Shown: positions 8,625-19,078, counted from the first letter of the stretch. The stretch is 64,000 bases of DNA from Phytobacter palmae (GCA_900112785.1 FONB01000016.1:48761-112760), one strand, 5' to 3'. The notes: generated by a model not told the origin, from the sequence alone. A program made the numbers and translations.

Positions 8625-9353
8625 CTACAGGCGGAAATCAGCAGACCATCCCAGTGTCCGGATAGCTTTTTTGGAAGTCACAGCAAACCCGGCGTCAGCA
8701 ATATTGTATATACCGTGCGCTCCTGCTTTTATGGCGAGTAGTGCGGCACAGGCTGCGGCATCAACGTGGACTGTCGGTGACGTTCCGGGCTTGTCCACAC
8801 CGGTTCCCGGACCATAGAGATGACCGTAGCGCAGAACAATCCCCGTTACAGACTGAGGATGAGCTAACACGGCAGACTCAAGGGCTACAGCACCGCAAAC
8901 GCTGGTAAGGCGAGGTTCGGGAGCCAGCAGATCGAGCGGCATTTCTTCATCGTAAGGTTCGTGTCCGGGCGCATAAGTCCAGGCGATACTTTGAGCAATC
9001 ACGCGCTCTACGCCTGCCGCAATAGCCGCCTGCATCAGACTGGCCGTGCCTTCACGCCGCATGCGTGCGTTACGCGCTGCAAAATCTGCGGCATTTGTCG
9101 GGTCGATAGTGCGGGGCAGGTCGGTAAGTTGATGGATAACGGTATCGGGTTTTGCCAGTCTGACAGCACGAGCCAGTTTTTCGGTATCAAAAACGTCGAC
9201 AACAACCGGATGGACGCCTGCTGACTCAAGGCTGCGCGCTTTTTCTTCGGAGCGTGTTGTGCCGAAAACGTTGTAACCTGCTCTCAGTAACAAGGGCACA
9301 AGACGCTGACCAATGGCGCCCGTCGCGCCTGCCAGGAAAATTGTTGCGGACAT
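8625..9353 (-). CDS. NAD(P)-dependent epimerase/dehydratase-like Rossmann protein
   Basis: A 242-residue extended SDR protein. It opens with the nucleotide-binding motif IFLAGATGAIGQRLVPLL (GxxGxxG) and has LRYGHLYGPGTGVDKPG, the substrate-loop region of epimerases. The active-site Tyr of classical SDRs is not clearly placed, so it may be an atypical member. Start at ATG 9353, with AGAGG just upstream. It heads a run of minus-strand genes (cupin, RidA, thioesterase). No specific pathway can be named. Confidence 0.75.
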   Translation of the reverse strand: MSATIFLAGATGAIGQRLVPLLLRAGYNVFGTTRSEEKARSLESAGVHPVVVDVFDTEKLARAVRLAKPDTVIHQLTDLPRTIDPTNAADFAARNARMRREGTASLMQAAIAAGVERVIAQSIAWTYAPGHEPYDEEMPLDLLAPEPRLTSVCGAVALESAVLAHPQSVTGIVLRYGHLYGPGTGVDKPGTSPTVHVDAAACAALLAIKAGAHGIYNIADAGFAVTSKKAIRTLGWSADFRL

Positions 9354-9866
9354 AAAATCACCTCTTAAAGCTTGCATTCCATACCTCATCGCGCCCCGGT
9401 CAGCTAAATGCCCTCACGCAGGATATGGCTGGGGTTATCGCATCAACGGCCAGGTTGCAGAAAGTGTCTGTTCACTTTCAGACGACACCATTTGCCCCGG
9501 TGTTAAGGCTGAAATATATCGCCGCAATGACCCATGCCACAGGGCCAAGAATTAACAAAAACACCAGGACATTAACGATTAGTGAAAAGTATGAACATCG
9601 AACCCGCCTGTGCTAATGCGAATACAGACTGGCAGATGCAGGCCATCAGAGATTATTTGGTAAGTTAACGCGCTGTTCAGAAGGTGGGCGGGAGCGGCTG
9701 GTATAAAGTGAAGATGATTTCCCCGGCAAAGGTGATTCTGGCATGACTGGCGCCAGCCCCACTGAGGAAGAAGGCGTCGCCCATGCCGGGCAGAGTCTGG
9801 CAGCGCATGTATATTTTGCGGTTTAACGCCTTCATACCAGAGAGGCAATCGGGCGTTGCCCTGCGA
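9354..9866. other. 513-base intergenic stretch without a supportable gene
   Basis: Several short open frames exist on both strands, but none has a good ribosome site, a recognisable domain or neighbours that fit. One minus-strand frame (about 9677-9840) has a protein-like composition and could be a decayed gene remnant, but I do not recognise it. No strong terminator or repeat is visible. Confidence 0.4.
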
Positions 9867-10322
9867 TTAACGCGTCTGCGTCTTTTGCGCGCGGGCCGCT
9901 GCAGCGACCTGGTCCAGCGCGGCAGAAACCGTGCTTTGCTCATCGGTACTGAACTGGCTCAGGAAAAGTTCTGCGACTGCACTTTCATAAACTTTCCACA
10001 TCTTCTTGCGTAGTGCTCGCCCTTCCTTCGTGATGGTGGCATATGCAGCACGGCCATCTTCTGGCGAACGCATGCGCTGGACCAGCCCTTCCTGCTCCAG
10101 GCGGTCTACCAGACGCGTGAGGTTGTACCTTTCTATCGCCAGCGCATCGGCCAGTTCATGCATTCTTCTGGTGCCGTTTTGCCCGCTTTCCAGCCCCCAA
10201 AGTACGTCGTACCAGGCATAGGCGGGCAGTTTCGCGGCTGCCAGACGGCTCTCCACTTCACGAATCATCAACCGGTGAGCGCGTACAAACGAAAACCAGA
10301 GATCCGTTTGATTCTTCTCCAT
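9867..10322 (-). CDS. MarR-family transcriptional repressor
   Basis: A 151-residue MarR protein: dimerisation helices at both ends and a winged helix (ALAIERYNLTRLVDRLEQEG for the recognition helix, MRSPEDGRAAYATITKEGR for the wing with its DxR motif). AAGGAG precedes the ATG. MarR repressors release DNA on binding phenolic or other small ligands. It is divergent from the aceE-like/dxs-like operon, with the palindrome TTGCAATTGCAA overlapping its own probable TACAAT box, and the same palindrome twice in the GST/SMR promoter. It probably controls itself and both operons. Ligand unknown. Confidence 0.88.
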   Translation of the reverse strand: MEKNQTDLWFSFVRAHRLMIREVESRLAAAKLPAYAWYDVLWGLESGQNGTRRMHELADALAIERYNLTRLVDRLEQEGLVQRMRSPEDGRAAYATITKEGRALRKKMWKVYESAVAELFLSQFSTDEQSTVSAALDQVAAAARAQKTQTR

Positions 10323-10345
10323 ACCAGGCTCCTTTCATTTTTTAG

Positions 10346-10404
10346 TTGCAATTGCAATTGTACCTGACTTAGCATGGCGAACGCCAGAATTGCATTTGCA
10401 ATTC
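10346..10404. promoter_or_regulatory. Divergent marR / aceE-like operator region
   Basis: TTGCAATTGCAA at 10346-10357 (continuing as ATTG) overlaps a minus-strand TACAAT (plus strand 10357-10362) that could be the marR -10 box. A second inverted repeat, GAATTGCA-TT-TGCAATTC at 10387-10404, has perfect 8-bp arms and lies on the aceE-like side. Both share the TTGCAA half-site with the GST promoter. The pattern suggests one MarR dimer controlling both directions. Confidence 0.6.
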
Positions 10405-10493
10405 ATTAATCGGGCTTAATGACTGCACATCATTCACTTGATGTTTCAGAGAGTGGCAGTTTCTCAACGCCCTATTTTTAAGGGAGATTTTCC

Positions 10494-13196
10494 ATGAGTT
10501 TACACCCTGAACGGGTTGATATTGACCCGCTGGAAACGCGAGAGTGGCTGGAAGCGCTGGAGGCAATCATGACCATTGAAGGCCGTTCACGCGCGCACTA
10601 CTTGATCGACAGCCTTACCGATTTTGATGCGACCCGGAACGGTGATTTCTATGGACGCGTCACCACCCCCTATGTCAATACGATTGATAAGGATCGGCAA
10701 CCCGCCTATCCCGGCAATCTCGACATTGAGCAGCGCTTAAATGCGTACATACGCTGGAATGCTATGGTCATGGTGCTGCGTGCCGGTAAACACTCCAATG
10801 TCGGCGGACATATTGCGACTTACCAGTCAGCGGCCGTGCTTTATGATGTGGGTTTTAGTCACTTTTTCCGTGGTCGCACCGGGACATTCGGCGGCGATAT
10901 GATTTACATCCAGGGCCATTCCGCACCTGGTATTTACGGGCGCGCCTATCTGGAAGGGCGTATCAGCGAATCGCAACTGGACAATTTCCGTCGTGAAGCC
11001 GGACGTGATGGGCTCTCTTCCTATCCACACCCACGTTTGATGCCTGACTTCTGGCAATTCCCTACGGTATCCATGGGACTTGGACCGTTGACTGCGGTCT
11101 ATCAGGCACGGTTCATGCGCTATCTCGAGTACCGTGGAATGCTGGAGCATCAGGGACGTAAAGTGTGGGCTTTCCTGGGTGATGGCGAAATGGATCAGCC
11201 GGAATCACTGGCGGCCATCTCAGTCGCAGGGCGAGAACGTCTCGACAATGTCATCTTTGTCGTCAACTGCAATCTCCAGCGCCTTGACGGCCCGGTTCGG
11301 GGTAATAGCAAGATTGTTCAGGAGCTTGAAGGTACTTTCAGGGCGGCAGGCTGGAATGTCATCAAGGTGCTGTGGGGCAGCGGCTGGGATGATCTGCTCA
11401 AGCGCGATACCAGCGGACTGTTACGCCAGCGCATGATGGAGTGCATCGATGGGGAATACCAGACCTTCAAGTCGCAAAATGGTGCCTATGTGCGCGAACA
11501 TTTCTTCGGTAAATATCCCGAGCTGCTGAAGCTGGTGGCGCATCTGTCTGACGATGAGATTTGGGCGCTGACACGTGGCGGTCATGATCCGCAAAAGGTC
11601 TATGCCGCCTACGCAAAGGCGGTCAGTACAGAAGGTCGTCCCACCGTCATTCTTGCCAAGACGGTTAAAGGTTTTGGCATGGGGGAGGCTGGCGAAGGCC
11701 AGAATATCAACCATCAGTTGAAAAAGATGAGTGCGGATGCGGTGCGTGCATTCCGCGATCGCTTTTCCCTCCCGGTGCGCGACGACCAGCTTGAAGAGAT
11801 GCCTTACCTCAAGCCCGAACCCGACAGCGAAGAGGCTCGTTACTTCGCGCAGCGCAGAGCGACGCTCGGCGGCTATATTCCGTCGCGTTCCCGACAGGTT
11901 GCCTCACTCCCGATCCCGCCGCTCAGTACTTTCGATTCGCAACTCAAAGGGAGTGGTGAGCGTGAAATCTCAACGACTATCTCTTTCGTACGCATTTTGA
12001 CCACGCTGCTCAAAGATCCCACTCTGGGCAAGCTCGTCATCCCCATTGTGCCAGACGAATCTCGGACCTTTGGCATGGAAGGGCTGTTTCGCCAGATAGG
12101 CATCCACTCTTTTATGGGGCAACTTTATACCCCGCAGGATGCCGGACAGCTGAGCTACTACAAAGAGGCGAAGGACGGTCAAATTCTGCAGGAAGGTATC
12201 AATGAATCCGGCGCAATGGCGTCATGGATCGCGGCCGGAACGGCTTATAGTAATCACGGCCTGCCGACAATTCCTTTTTATATCTTCTACTCCATGTTCG
12301 GCTTACAGCGCGTTGGTGATTTGGCCTGGGCCGCAGGCGATGCGCGCACGCGAGGCTTTCTGCTGGGAGCCACATCAGGCCGCACCACGCTGATGGGGGA
12401 AGGATTGCAGCACGATGATGGCCACAGCCATGTGCTATCGTCAGTCATCCCCAATTGTCTCTCGTATGACCCCACCTTTGCTTATGAACTGGCGGTTATC
12501 ATTCAGGATGGCCTGCGTCGCATGTACGCGGATCAGGAAGATATCTACTACTACATTACCCTGCTCAACGAGAATTATCCGAACCCTGCCATGCCGCAGG
12601 GAAGTGAGGAGGGCATTCTCAGGGGACTCTACTTGTTGCGCGAGAGCCAGCAACAGCAATCCCTGTCGGGGCAGAGCACCACACCACATCTGCAACTGCT
12701 CGGCAGTGGCGCGATCCTGCGAGAAGTCATTGCCGCCAGTGAGCTTCTGGCACAGGATTTCGGTATTTCAAGTGATGTATGGAGTGCGACAAGCCTTACT
12801 GAATTGCGCCGTGACGGGCTGGCGGCGGAGCGCTGGAATATGCTGCACTCCGAACAGGAACCACGTATCTCGTATGTTCAGCAATGCTTGCAAGACCGTG
12901 CAGGCCCGGTCGTTGTGGCGACCGACTATATGAAGATCTTTGGCGACCAGATACGTCCTTTTATTAATGATCGACGATTCATCAGCCTCGGTACAGATGG
13001 CTTCGGGCGTTCAGATACACGCCAGTCGCTGCGCGAATTTTTTGAAGTTGATCGCCATTTTATTGCTCTTGCCGCGATAAAAGCGCTGGCTGATGAAGGA
13101 TGCCTGCCTCGCCAAAAAATCCAGGAAGCGATGCTTCGTTACAACATCGATCCGGAAAAAATTGACCCGACAGCTATCCAGGTGCCCGGTCGATGA
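10494..13196 (+). CDS. Second pyruvate dehydrogenase E1 (homodimeric, AceE-like)
   Basis: A 900-residue homologue of E. coli AceE over its whole length (887 in E. coli), a thiamine-diphosphate enzyme that decarboxylates pyruvate. The ThDP motif is intact ([10 protein letters not shown] to [12 protein letters not shown]), the catalytic-loop His is present in [11 protein letters not shown], and the C-terminal [20 protein letters not shown] is conserved. It differs at many other positions, so it is a diverged paralogue rather than the housekeeping aceE, which normally sits with aceF-lpd. No E2 or E3 genes are here. It overlaps the next gene, a DXS homologue, by four bases and is divergent from a MarR repressor. 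Possible role: inhibitor-insensitive substitute enzyme; this is inference. Confidence 0.88.
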   Translation: MSLHPERVDIDPLETREWLEALEAIMTIEGRSRAHYLIDSLTDFDATRNGDFYGRVTTPYVNTIDKDRQPAYPGNLDIEQRLNAYIRWNAMVMVLRAGKHSNVGGHIATYQSAAVLYDVGFSHFFRGRTGTFGGDMIYIQGHSAPGIYGRAYLEGRISESQLDNFRREAGRDGLSSYPHPRLMPDFWQFPTVSMGLGPLTAVYQARFMRYLEYRGMLEHQGRKVWAFLGDGEMDQPESLAAISVAGRERLDNVIFVVNCNLQRLDGPVRGNSKIVQELEGTFRAAGWNVIKVLWGSGWDDLLKRDTSGLLRQRMMECIDGEYQTFKSQNGAYVREHFFGKYPELLKLVAHLSDDEIWALTRGGHDPQKVYAAYAKAVSTEGRPTVILAKTVKGFGMGEAGEGQNINHQLKKMSADAVRAFRDRFSLPVRDDQLEEMPYLKPEPDSEEARYFAQRRATLGGYIPSRSRQVASLPIPPLSTFDSQLKGSGEREISTTISFVRILTTLLKDPTLGKLVIPIVPDESRTFGMEGLFRQIGIHSFMGQLYTPQDAGQLSYYKEAKDGQILQEGINESGAMASWIAAGTAYSNHGLPTIPFYIFYSMFGLQRVGDLAWAAGDARTRGFLLGATSGRTTLMGEGLQHDDGHSHVLSSVIPNCLSYDPTFAYELAVIIQDGLRRMYADQEDIYYYITLLNENYPNPAMPQGSEEGILRGLYLLRESQQQQSLSGQSTTPHLQLLGSGAILREVIAASELLAQDFGISSDVWSATSLTELRRDGLAAERWNMLHSEQEPRISYVQQCLQDRAGPVVVATDYMKIFGDQIRPFINDRRFISLGTDGFGRSDTRQSLREFFEVDRHFIALAAIKALADEGCLPRQKIQEAMLRYNIDPEKIDPTAIQVPGR

Positions 13197-15058
13197 CAAA
13201 AGAAAACGTGTTGAGAACTATCGATTCTCCCGCAGACCTGAGACGCCTGCATCGTAGTGAATTACCGCAACTTACCCGCGAGTTGCGTACGTTCCTGCTT
13301 GATAGCGTTTCCCGGACGGGAGGGCATCTGTCTTCAAACCTGGGCGTGGTTGAACTGACCGTTGCTTTGCATTACGTATTCGACACGCCTGCGGACAGGA
13401 TTGTCTGGGATGTGGGCCATCAGGCCTACCCACACAAGATCCTGACAGGTCGGAGAGAGCGGATGCGAACATTGCGACAGAACGGGGGGATTTCCGGCTT
13501 TCCCGTTCGAACTGAGTCACAGTACGACGCGTTTGGCACCGCTCACTCAAGCACGTCCATCTCGGCCGCACTGGGCATGGCTGTCGCCGCGAAACTACAA
13601 AAAGTGAAACGCTATTCGATTGCCGTCATCGGCGATGGTGCGATGAGCGCGGGAATGGCATTCGAAGCGATGAATAATGTTGGCGCTGCGGAAAACATGC
13701 CATTCCTTGTCATTTTAAATGACAACGGAATGTCGATTTCGCCACCCGTCGGTGCGTTGAACGCCTGTCTTGCCCGCCTTACCTCAGGCCGCGATTTTGC
13801 ACAGACATCGACAGAGGCAGAATACGCACGCGCCAGCACATCTGAGGCACACGCAAAAGGGCCGAATGTCCCTGATACCTTATTCGGGGAGTTTGGATTT
13901 CACTATATCGGGCCAATAGACGGCCATAACCTGAACGCGCTCATTAGCGCTTTAAAAGAGATAAAGCAGCAACCCGGGCCCCATTTTCTGCATGTCGTGA
14001 CAAAAAAGGGCAAAGGGTATTCCTTCGCCGAGCAAGATCCCGTGCGTTATCACCACAGCAAAGAAGCATTCGGTCTGAAAGAAGGTATAAAACCATCGTC
14101 AGCGCCCCCTGGGAAATCCTATTCGCAGGTTTTCGGAGAATGGCTGTGTGATGCTGCGGAACTGGACTCGCGGGTCGTGGGCATTACGCCTGCAATGGGT
14201 GAAGGGTCGGGAATGGTGAGGTTTGCAGAGCTCTTCCCTCATCGCTACTTTGATGTGGGTATCGGAGAACAGCATGCCGTGACCTTTGCTGCCGGTCTTG
14301 CGGCTGATGGCCTCAAGCCCGTTGTCGCTATCTATTCAACCTTCCTGCAGCGCGCATACGATCAGCTTATCCATGATGTTGCGCTACAGAATCTGCCTGT
14401 CATCTTTGCTATTGATCGGGCTGGGGTTGTGGGTGGCGATGGCGCAACACATCTTGGTAGCTATGACCTGGCATTCCTGCGTTGTATTCCCAATATGATC
14501 GTTATGGCGGCGTCGAATGAAAACGAGTGCCGGCAAATGCTTTACACCGCCCTGCAACAAACATCGCCCACCGCGGTGCGCTATCCCCGGGGCGGGGGGA
14601 CAGGTGTCGAAACGGAGAGAAAGATGACAGCGATTCCCATTGGCAAAGGGGAAGTTCTCCGACATGCGACCGGCGTGTCAAAGATACGCATCGCGATTCT
14701 CGCGTTTGGCTCTATGGTCGCGCCAGCACTGGGTGCGGCGAATTTAATCGACGCAACGGTAGCAAACATGCGTTTCATCAAGCCACTCGATACCGATCTG
14801 ATTTACCGCTTAGCCACAACACATGATGCCATCGTGACGGTCGAGGAAGGGTGCGTGATGGGAGGTGCGGGCTCCGCATGCGCAGAGGCTTTATCGGCGT
14901 TGTGTGTGAGCTTACCTGTCTTACATCTCGGCTTACCGGATCATCTTATCGACCACGGCGACCCTGTAAAACTACTGGCCGATTGCGGACTTGATATACC
15001 CGGTATCGCGGCATCGATTCGAACGCGTTTTCAGCTTCCCTTACCTGAGACGCAGTGA
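13193..15058 (+). CDS. Second 1-deoxy-D-xylulose-5-phosphate synthase (DXS-like)
   Basis: A 621-residue DXS homologue (E. coli 620). It keeps the His in [14 protein letters not shown], the ThDP motif [16 protein letters not shown], the catalytic Glu in [16 protein letters not shown], and substrate-contact residues in [11 protein letters not shown] and [12 protein letters not shown] condenses pyruvate and glyceraldehyde 3-phosphate to DXP for isoprenoids, thiamine and PLP. The usual dxs neighbours ispA and xseB are absent, so this is a paralogue. Differences from E. coli DXS include PVRTESQYD in place of PWRGESEYD and NDNGMSI in place of NDNEMSI near the active site. It is translationally coupled to the AceE-like gene through an ATGA overlap, so both pyruvate/ThDP enzymes are made together. 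Confidence 0.88.
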   Translation: MTKENVLRTIDSPADLRRLHRSELPQLTRELRTFLLDSVSRTGGHLSSNLGVVELTVALHYVFDTPADRIVWDVGHQAYPHKILTGRRERMRTLRQNGGISGFPVRTESQYDAFGTAHSSTSISAALGMAVAAKLQKVKRYSIAVIGDGAMSAGMAFEAMNNVGAAENMPFLVILNDNGMSISPPVGALNACLARLTSGRDFAQTSTEAEYARASTSEAHAKGPNVPDTLFGEFGFHYIGPIDGHNLNALISALKEIKQQPGPHFLHVVTKKGKGYSFAEQDPVRYHHSKEAFGLKEGIKPSSAPPGKSYSQVFGEWLCDAAELDSRVVGITPAMGEGSGMVRFAELFPHRYFDVGIGEQHAVTFAAGLAADGLKPVVAIYSTFLQRAYDQLIHDVALQNLPVIFAIDRAGVVGGDGATHLGSYDLAFLRCIPNMIVMAASNENECRQMLYTALQQTSPTAVRYPRGGGTGVETERKMTAIPIGKGEVLRHATGVSKIRIAILAFGSMVAPALGAANLIDATVANMRFIKPLDTDLIYRLATTHDAIVTVEEGCVMGGAGSACAEALSALCVSLPVLHLGLPDHLIDHGDPVKLLADCGLDIPGIAASIRTRFQLPLPETQ

Positions 15059-15254
15059 AATCCTCAGCTGCGACAGCGCCCCGTATCAGGTGTTGGCAAG
15101 CCGGGCTGGTTATCCTCCTTCATGTCATGGATGGCAACCTCCTGTAATGTAATAAGTGAATGTTAAACGCTAACCCGCTGCAATTGCGCTTGACAGGATG
15201 TCAGTAATCAGTAATCTCATTTGTGGGAATAAATTCTCTAATATGAGATTTGCC

Positions 15255-15818
15255 ATGAACAATGAAGATTACAGAGTACGATTAGCAGCACGTCTGGCTG
15301 CGCTGCGCTTACAACAGAACTGGTCGCTTGAGGAGCTTTCCGCAGCATCAGGCATCAGCAGGGCATCCTTGTCACGAATTGAACGCAGTGAAGTCAGCCC
15401 GACAGCAGAGGTTCTTAACCAACTTTGTATTGTATACGGAATGACCATGTCCCGGCTTATTAGTGAAATTGAACAGGCCGCGGATAATCTGTTCAGGGCT
15501 GATCAACACGCCTTATGGCAGGATGAGGTTAATGGATTTGATCGACGTATCTTAATACCACCTTCTAATCAGTTCAGATGCGAGATGGTGGAGGGAAAAT
15601 TACGTCCGGGTGCTTTCATTGAATATTCAAATCCTCCCGTCCAGGGACTTGAACAATATATATGGTTATATTCCGGTGAATTAACCATAACGATGAACAG
15701 TGAGAAATGGACATTGAAAGAAGGTGACAGTTTGCGTTTCCATTTATCAGGTTCTTCATCATTTAGCGCTCATGAGAGCCTCGGTGCACATTATATTTTG
15801 GTGGTATGTAAATCATGA
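15255..15818 (+). CDS. XRE-family regulator with cupin sensor domain
   Basis: About 187 residues from ATG 15255 (a start at 15198 would add 19 residues with no family support). Residues ~7-62 are an XRE helix-turn-helix (NWSLEELSAASGISRASLSR, RSEVSPTAEVL), residues ~110-185 a cupin barrel (LRPGAFIEYSNPP, LKEGDSLRF). Such regulators sense a small molecule in the cupin and control a neighbouring gene. The stop overlaps the start of the next gene (ATGA at 15815), so the regulator and a GNAT acetyltransferase are translationally coupled. The effector is unknown. Confidence 0.85.
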   Translation: MNNEDYRVRLAARLAALRLQQNWSLEELSAASGISRASLSRIERSEVSPTAEVLNQLCIVYGMTMSRLISEIEQAADNLFRADQHALWQDEVNGFDRRILIPPSNQFRCEMVEGKLRPGAFIEYSNPPVQGLEQYIWLYSGELTITMNSEKWTLKEGDSLRFHLSGSSSFSAHESLGAHYILVVCKS

Positions 15819-16342
15819 TTGAATATGAAATTCTCAGTGCCACACAGGCGCATCAGTGCTTACCAGAATTGGGGGACGTGTTACAGTCCTGTGTAATGGA
15901 TGGGGCAAGCGTAGGCTTTACTGATCCCAATGATCGTCGGGCAATAGATAACTTCTGGAAAGATAAAATTTATAGCCTTGCCAGTCACGATTGCGAATTA
16001 TTAATAGCTCGCGATAATGGTTTTTTGGCTGCTACCGTTATAATAAATTATTGCAGGACGCCTAATGGCCGCCATCGTGCTGAAATATCCAAACTGCTCG
16101 TTCATCCGCAGGCGCGTCGTCAGGGGATTGCCAGAGAGTTAATGAACCGGGCAGAGGATATGGCCTGGGAAAAAGGGCTCTCTTTGCTTGTGCTTGATAC
16201 ACGCAGTGGAGATGTCGCCAGCGATTTATATCTTTCCCTGGGCTGGCAGATTGCCGGGACAATTCCCTGTTACGCAAGGTCTATCGATAATACACTTCAT
16301 ACCACAACATTTATGTACAAAATTAAGAATCCACATCGCTGA
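15815..16342 (+). CDS. GNAT-family N-acetyltransferase
   Basis: A 175-residue acetyltransferase with motif A HPQARRQGIARELMNRAED and motif B SLLVLDTRSGDVASDLYLSL. It starts inside the stop codon of the XRE-cupin regulator, which probably controls it. This regulator plus acetyltransferase pairing recurs in Enterobacteriaceae and suggests inducible inactivation of a small molecule, but no substrate can be named. Confidence 0.83.
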   Translation: MIEYEILSATQAHQCLPELGDVLQSCVMDGASVGFTDPNDRRAIDNFWKDKIYSLASHDCELLIARDNGFLAATVIINYCRTPNGRHRAEISKLLVHPQARRQGIARELMNRAEDMAWEKGLSLLVLDTRSGDVASDLYLSLGWQIAGTIPCYARSIDNTLHTTTFMYKIKNPHR

Positions 16343-16385
16343 TTACCGCTACAAATAAAATTCATGGGCAATGATATTGTCTGTA

Positions 16386-17396
16386 TCAGCAGGCGGGCAT
16401 CATTGCTCGCTCGCGCAATGCCTTACGCCATTGCGTTGGCGTCGTTTTAAATCGCCGTCTGAAATGATGGCGCAGCGTTTCAGGTGAGCCGAACCCGGCC
16501 TGCTCTGCAACATGATCGATGCTGAGCCTTTCGCTTTCCAGGAGAGTACAGGCTTTTTCAAGACGAATGCTGAGCATCCACTCTCCCGGTGAGGTGCCGG
16601 TGGCTTCATAAAATCGACGTATAAAGGTTCGACGGCTCATGCCCACTTTGCGAGCCAACTGTTCAATCACCATTGGCGTATGGAGGTGATTGCGCAAATC
16701 GTCCAGCAATGGCGCGAGGCTTTTGGTCTGACGTTGCGGAACGGGTTGTTGGATGAACTGCGCCTGGTTGCCTTCCCGCAGGTGCGGGGTAATCATTCGG
16801 CGCGCGCAGCGACTGGCAACTTCAATACCGTAATCGCGCCGGATAAGATGCAGGCATAAATCGACACCCGCAGCACCGCCAGCCGAGGTTACGATGCTAC
16901 CTTCATCGACATAGATCATGCTATGTTCCACCTGCACCTCAGGAAACCTCTGCGCAAGAATTTCTGTGCTGTTCCAGTGGGCCGTCGCGCGTTTGCCGTT
17001 CAGTAATCCCGTCTCTGCGAGTATAAAACTTCCGGCACAAATCGCGACAAGCCGTGTGCCTTTCTGGTAGGCCTTTTGTAATGCTGCGATCAGCTTTTCC
17101 GGGGCCGCTTCATAGACATTGCGCCAGCCGGGAATGACAATGGTTCCGGCATCTTCCAGTAGTTCCAGCCCGCCATCAACCACCATTCGAACACCACCCT
17201 GAGCGCCAAAAGCACCGTCTTCTAACGACGCCACTCGCAGGTCATAAAGGGGGTGGCCAAGTACCTCATCAACGCGCCCAAACGCTTCGGCGGCGATACC
17301 AAATTCAAAAGTGCAGAGGCATTCATAGGCCAGCAGCACCATGCGCCGATTTTTAGGCGTAAAAGAAGGGCTGTTAAGAGGGGTGGTTATCTGCAT
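16386..17396 (-). CDS. FtrA/GlxA-type AraC regulator with DJ-1/PfpI-like sensor domain
   Basis: 336 residues from ATG 17396 (AAGG six bases upstream; the in-frame extension to 17465 looks spurious). Residues ~20-190 are a DJ-1/PfpI-like amidotransferase domain with the nucleophile-elbow LVAICAGSFILAETGLLNG; residues ~235-330 are the AraC double helix-turn-helix (RKVGMSRRTFIRRFYEATG, then GFGSPETLRHHFRRRF). These regulators often control nearby metabolism or efflux genes. It is divergent from a DHA2 efflux pump with 117 bases between the starts, so the pump is the probable target. Confidence 0.85.
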   Translation of the reverse strand: MQITTPLNSPSFTPKNRRMVLLAYECLCTFEFGIAAEAFGRVDEVLGHPLYDLRVASLEDGAFGAQGGVRMVVDGGLELLEDAGTIVIPGWRNVYEAAPEKLIAALQKAYQKGTRLVAICAGSFILAETGLLNGKRATAHWNSTEILAQRFPEVQVEHSMIYVDEGSIVTSAGGAAGVDLCLHLIRRDYGIEVASRCARRMITPHLREGNQAQFIQQPVPQRQTKSLAPLLDDLRNHLHTPMVIEQLARKVGMSRRTFIRRFYEATGTSPGEWMLSIRLEKACTLLESERLSIDHVAEQAGFGSPETLRHHFRRRFKTTPTQWRKALRERAMMPAC

Positions 17397-17513
17397 AAAA
17401 ACCTTGTTGCTGAAAATGGCACGATCTTGACGATAACTGACACGGGCATGGATTTCTACTGCCACGCAAATCTTTCATGCTGGCACCCTGTTAACGTTTC
17501 ACAGGAACTGAGT

Positions 17514-18992
17514 ATGAAGAACATATTAGCGCTGATGGCGGTATGTCTGGCCGCATTAATGTCGGGACTGGAAATATCCAGTGTTCCGGTTATTTTGCCC
17601 GTGCTGGAAAAGCAGATGCAGGCCAATTTTCGCGAGCTGCAGTGGATTATGAATGCCTATACCCTCTCATGCACGGCGGTATTAATGGCGACCGGCACAT
17701 TAGCGGATAGATATGGGCGTAAACGCATTTTTATTATCAGCATCATTGGCTTTGGCCTGACCTCGGTAATATGTGGCATAGCTGAGAGCGCATTCTGGCT
17801 TATCGTTGGGCGTTTCTTGCAGGGATTAAGCGGCGGCGCGATGTTAACCAGCCTGATCGCCATACTGTCATTCCAGTTTCCACAAGGGAAAGCACGTAGC
17901 CGGGCGTTTGCCGCCTGGGGGATCACCTTTGGATTTGGGCTTGGATTCGGCCCCATTATTGGCGGGATGTTAGTGGCGTGGTTTAGCTGGCAATGGGTAT
18001 TTTTGGTGCATGGTGTTATTGCTTTGCTCACCCTGGTTCTGGCGCTGAATAATGTCGTGGAATCACGTGATAACACTACAAAAAAACTCGATGTTGCTGG
18101 CTTAAGTACCCTGACGATGAGCGTTGTTGGCGTCACCTGGCTTATTACTCAGGGCGGGAGTATTGGCTGGAGTAGCCTGGAAGTCCGATTAATTTTTCTT
18201 GCGACCTTAATCAGTTCTGCACTCTTTGTCATTATTGAGACACGGCATTCACACCCCATGTTTGATTTCTCTGTGTTTCGCATAAGGCCTTTTTCCGGTG
18301 CGCTTATGGGGGCGATTGGTATGAATTTCAGCTTCTGGCCGCTGATGATTTATCTACCGGTTTATTATCAGAGCGGGCTTGGGTACAACAGTATGGCGAC
18401 CGGCATGGCGCTTCTGGCTTACACGTTGCCGACATTATTAATGCCGCCATTGGGGGAAAAATTAGCGCTGCGATTCAACGCTTCGCGCGTCATTCCGCTG
18501 GGATTATTTTGTATAGGCCTGGGATTTGCGCTGATGGCGCTGGCAGTCACATATCAGCTCAGTTTGCTGCCTGGAGCACTGCTCTCAGGGATCGCTTTGG
18601 GACTGACCAATACGCCAGTCACTAACGCCACTACAGGGGCCGTTGAGCCTGACCGTGTTGGAATGGCATCCGGGATTGATATCAGCGCGCGCTTCATCAC
18701 GCTTTCCATCAATATTGCCCTCATGGGGAGTCTACTGGTCTCGGGAATAGCAGAAAGTTTGCAAAACCATATGAACACCGTGAGCGACAAGTATGTACTG
18801 GCAGAACGCATAGCCGGTGGGGCAGAGGTTTCGCTGAGCCGCGATATCATCTCAGCGGTGCTTACCGAAGGCTTTGCCGGCGTGCTGATATACGGGGCTG
18901 TAGGGGTAGGTTGCTTGTCCCTGGCGAGCTATTTACTGTTTAACCTGAAAACGAAAGCGGCGTGCGGACAAGTAACATCGTGCCCTGATTAA
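17514..18992 (+). CDS. DHA2-family (14-TM) MFS efflux pump
   Basis: 492 residues from ATG 17514, preceded by AGGAACTGAGT. The protein has about 14 hydrophobic segments, the MFS motif A GTLADRYGRKRIFI between helices 2 and 3, and motif C GITFGFGLGFGPIIGGMLVA in helix 5, which marks antiporters. The N-terminal GLEISSVPVILPVLEKQM matches DHA2 drug exporters (EmrB/QacA/SmvA type). An acidic pair in helix 1 (GLE) fits cation export. It is divergent from an FtrA-like AraC regulator. Substrate not determinable. Confidence 0.87.
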   Translation: MKNILALMAVCLAALMSGLEISSVPVILPVLEKQMQANFRELQWIMNAYTLSCTAVLMATGTLADRYGRKRIFIISIIGFGLTSVICGIAESAFWLIVGRFLQGLSGGAMLTSLIAILSFQFPQGKARSRAFAAWGITFGFGLGFGPIIGGMLVAWFSWQWVFLVHGVIALLTLVLALNNVVESRDNTTKKLDVAGLSTLTMSVVGVTWLITQGGSIGWSSLEVRLIFLATLISSALFVIIETRHSHPMFDFSVFRIRPFSGALMGAIGMNFSFWPLMIYLPVYYQSGLGYNSMATGMALLAYTLPTLLMPPLGEKLALRFNASRVIPLGLFCIGLGFALMALAVTYQLSLLPGALLSGIALGLTNTPVTNATTGAVEPDRVGMASGIDISARFITLSINIALMGSLLVSGIAESLQNHMNTVSDKYVLAERIAGGAEVSLSRDIISAVLTEGFAGVLIYGAVGVGCLSLASYLLFNLKTKAACGQVTSCPD

Positions 18993-19078
18993 TATTCCTT
19001 TTACCCGTTCACGTATTCGAAGGTTCCATTTCGCTATGAACGTAAAGGGAACGGAGCCCATCTCCTGGGCCGCTTATT

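Noticed and set aside
9677..9943. Minus-strand open frame overlapping the marR 3' end, with a protein-like second half
   Set aside because: It overlaps a well-supported gene in another frame, lacks a ribosome site and I recognise no family; at most a decayed remnant.
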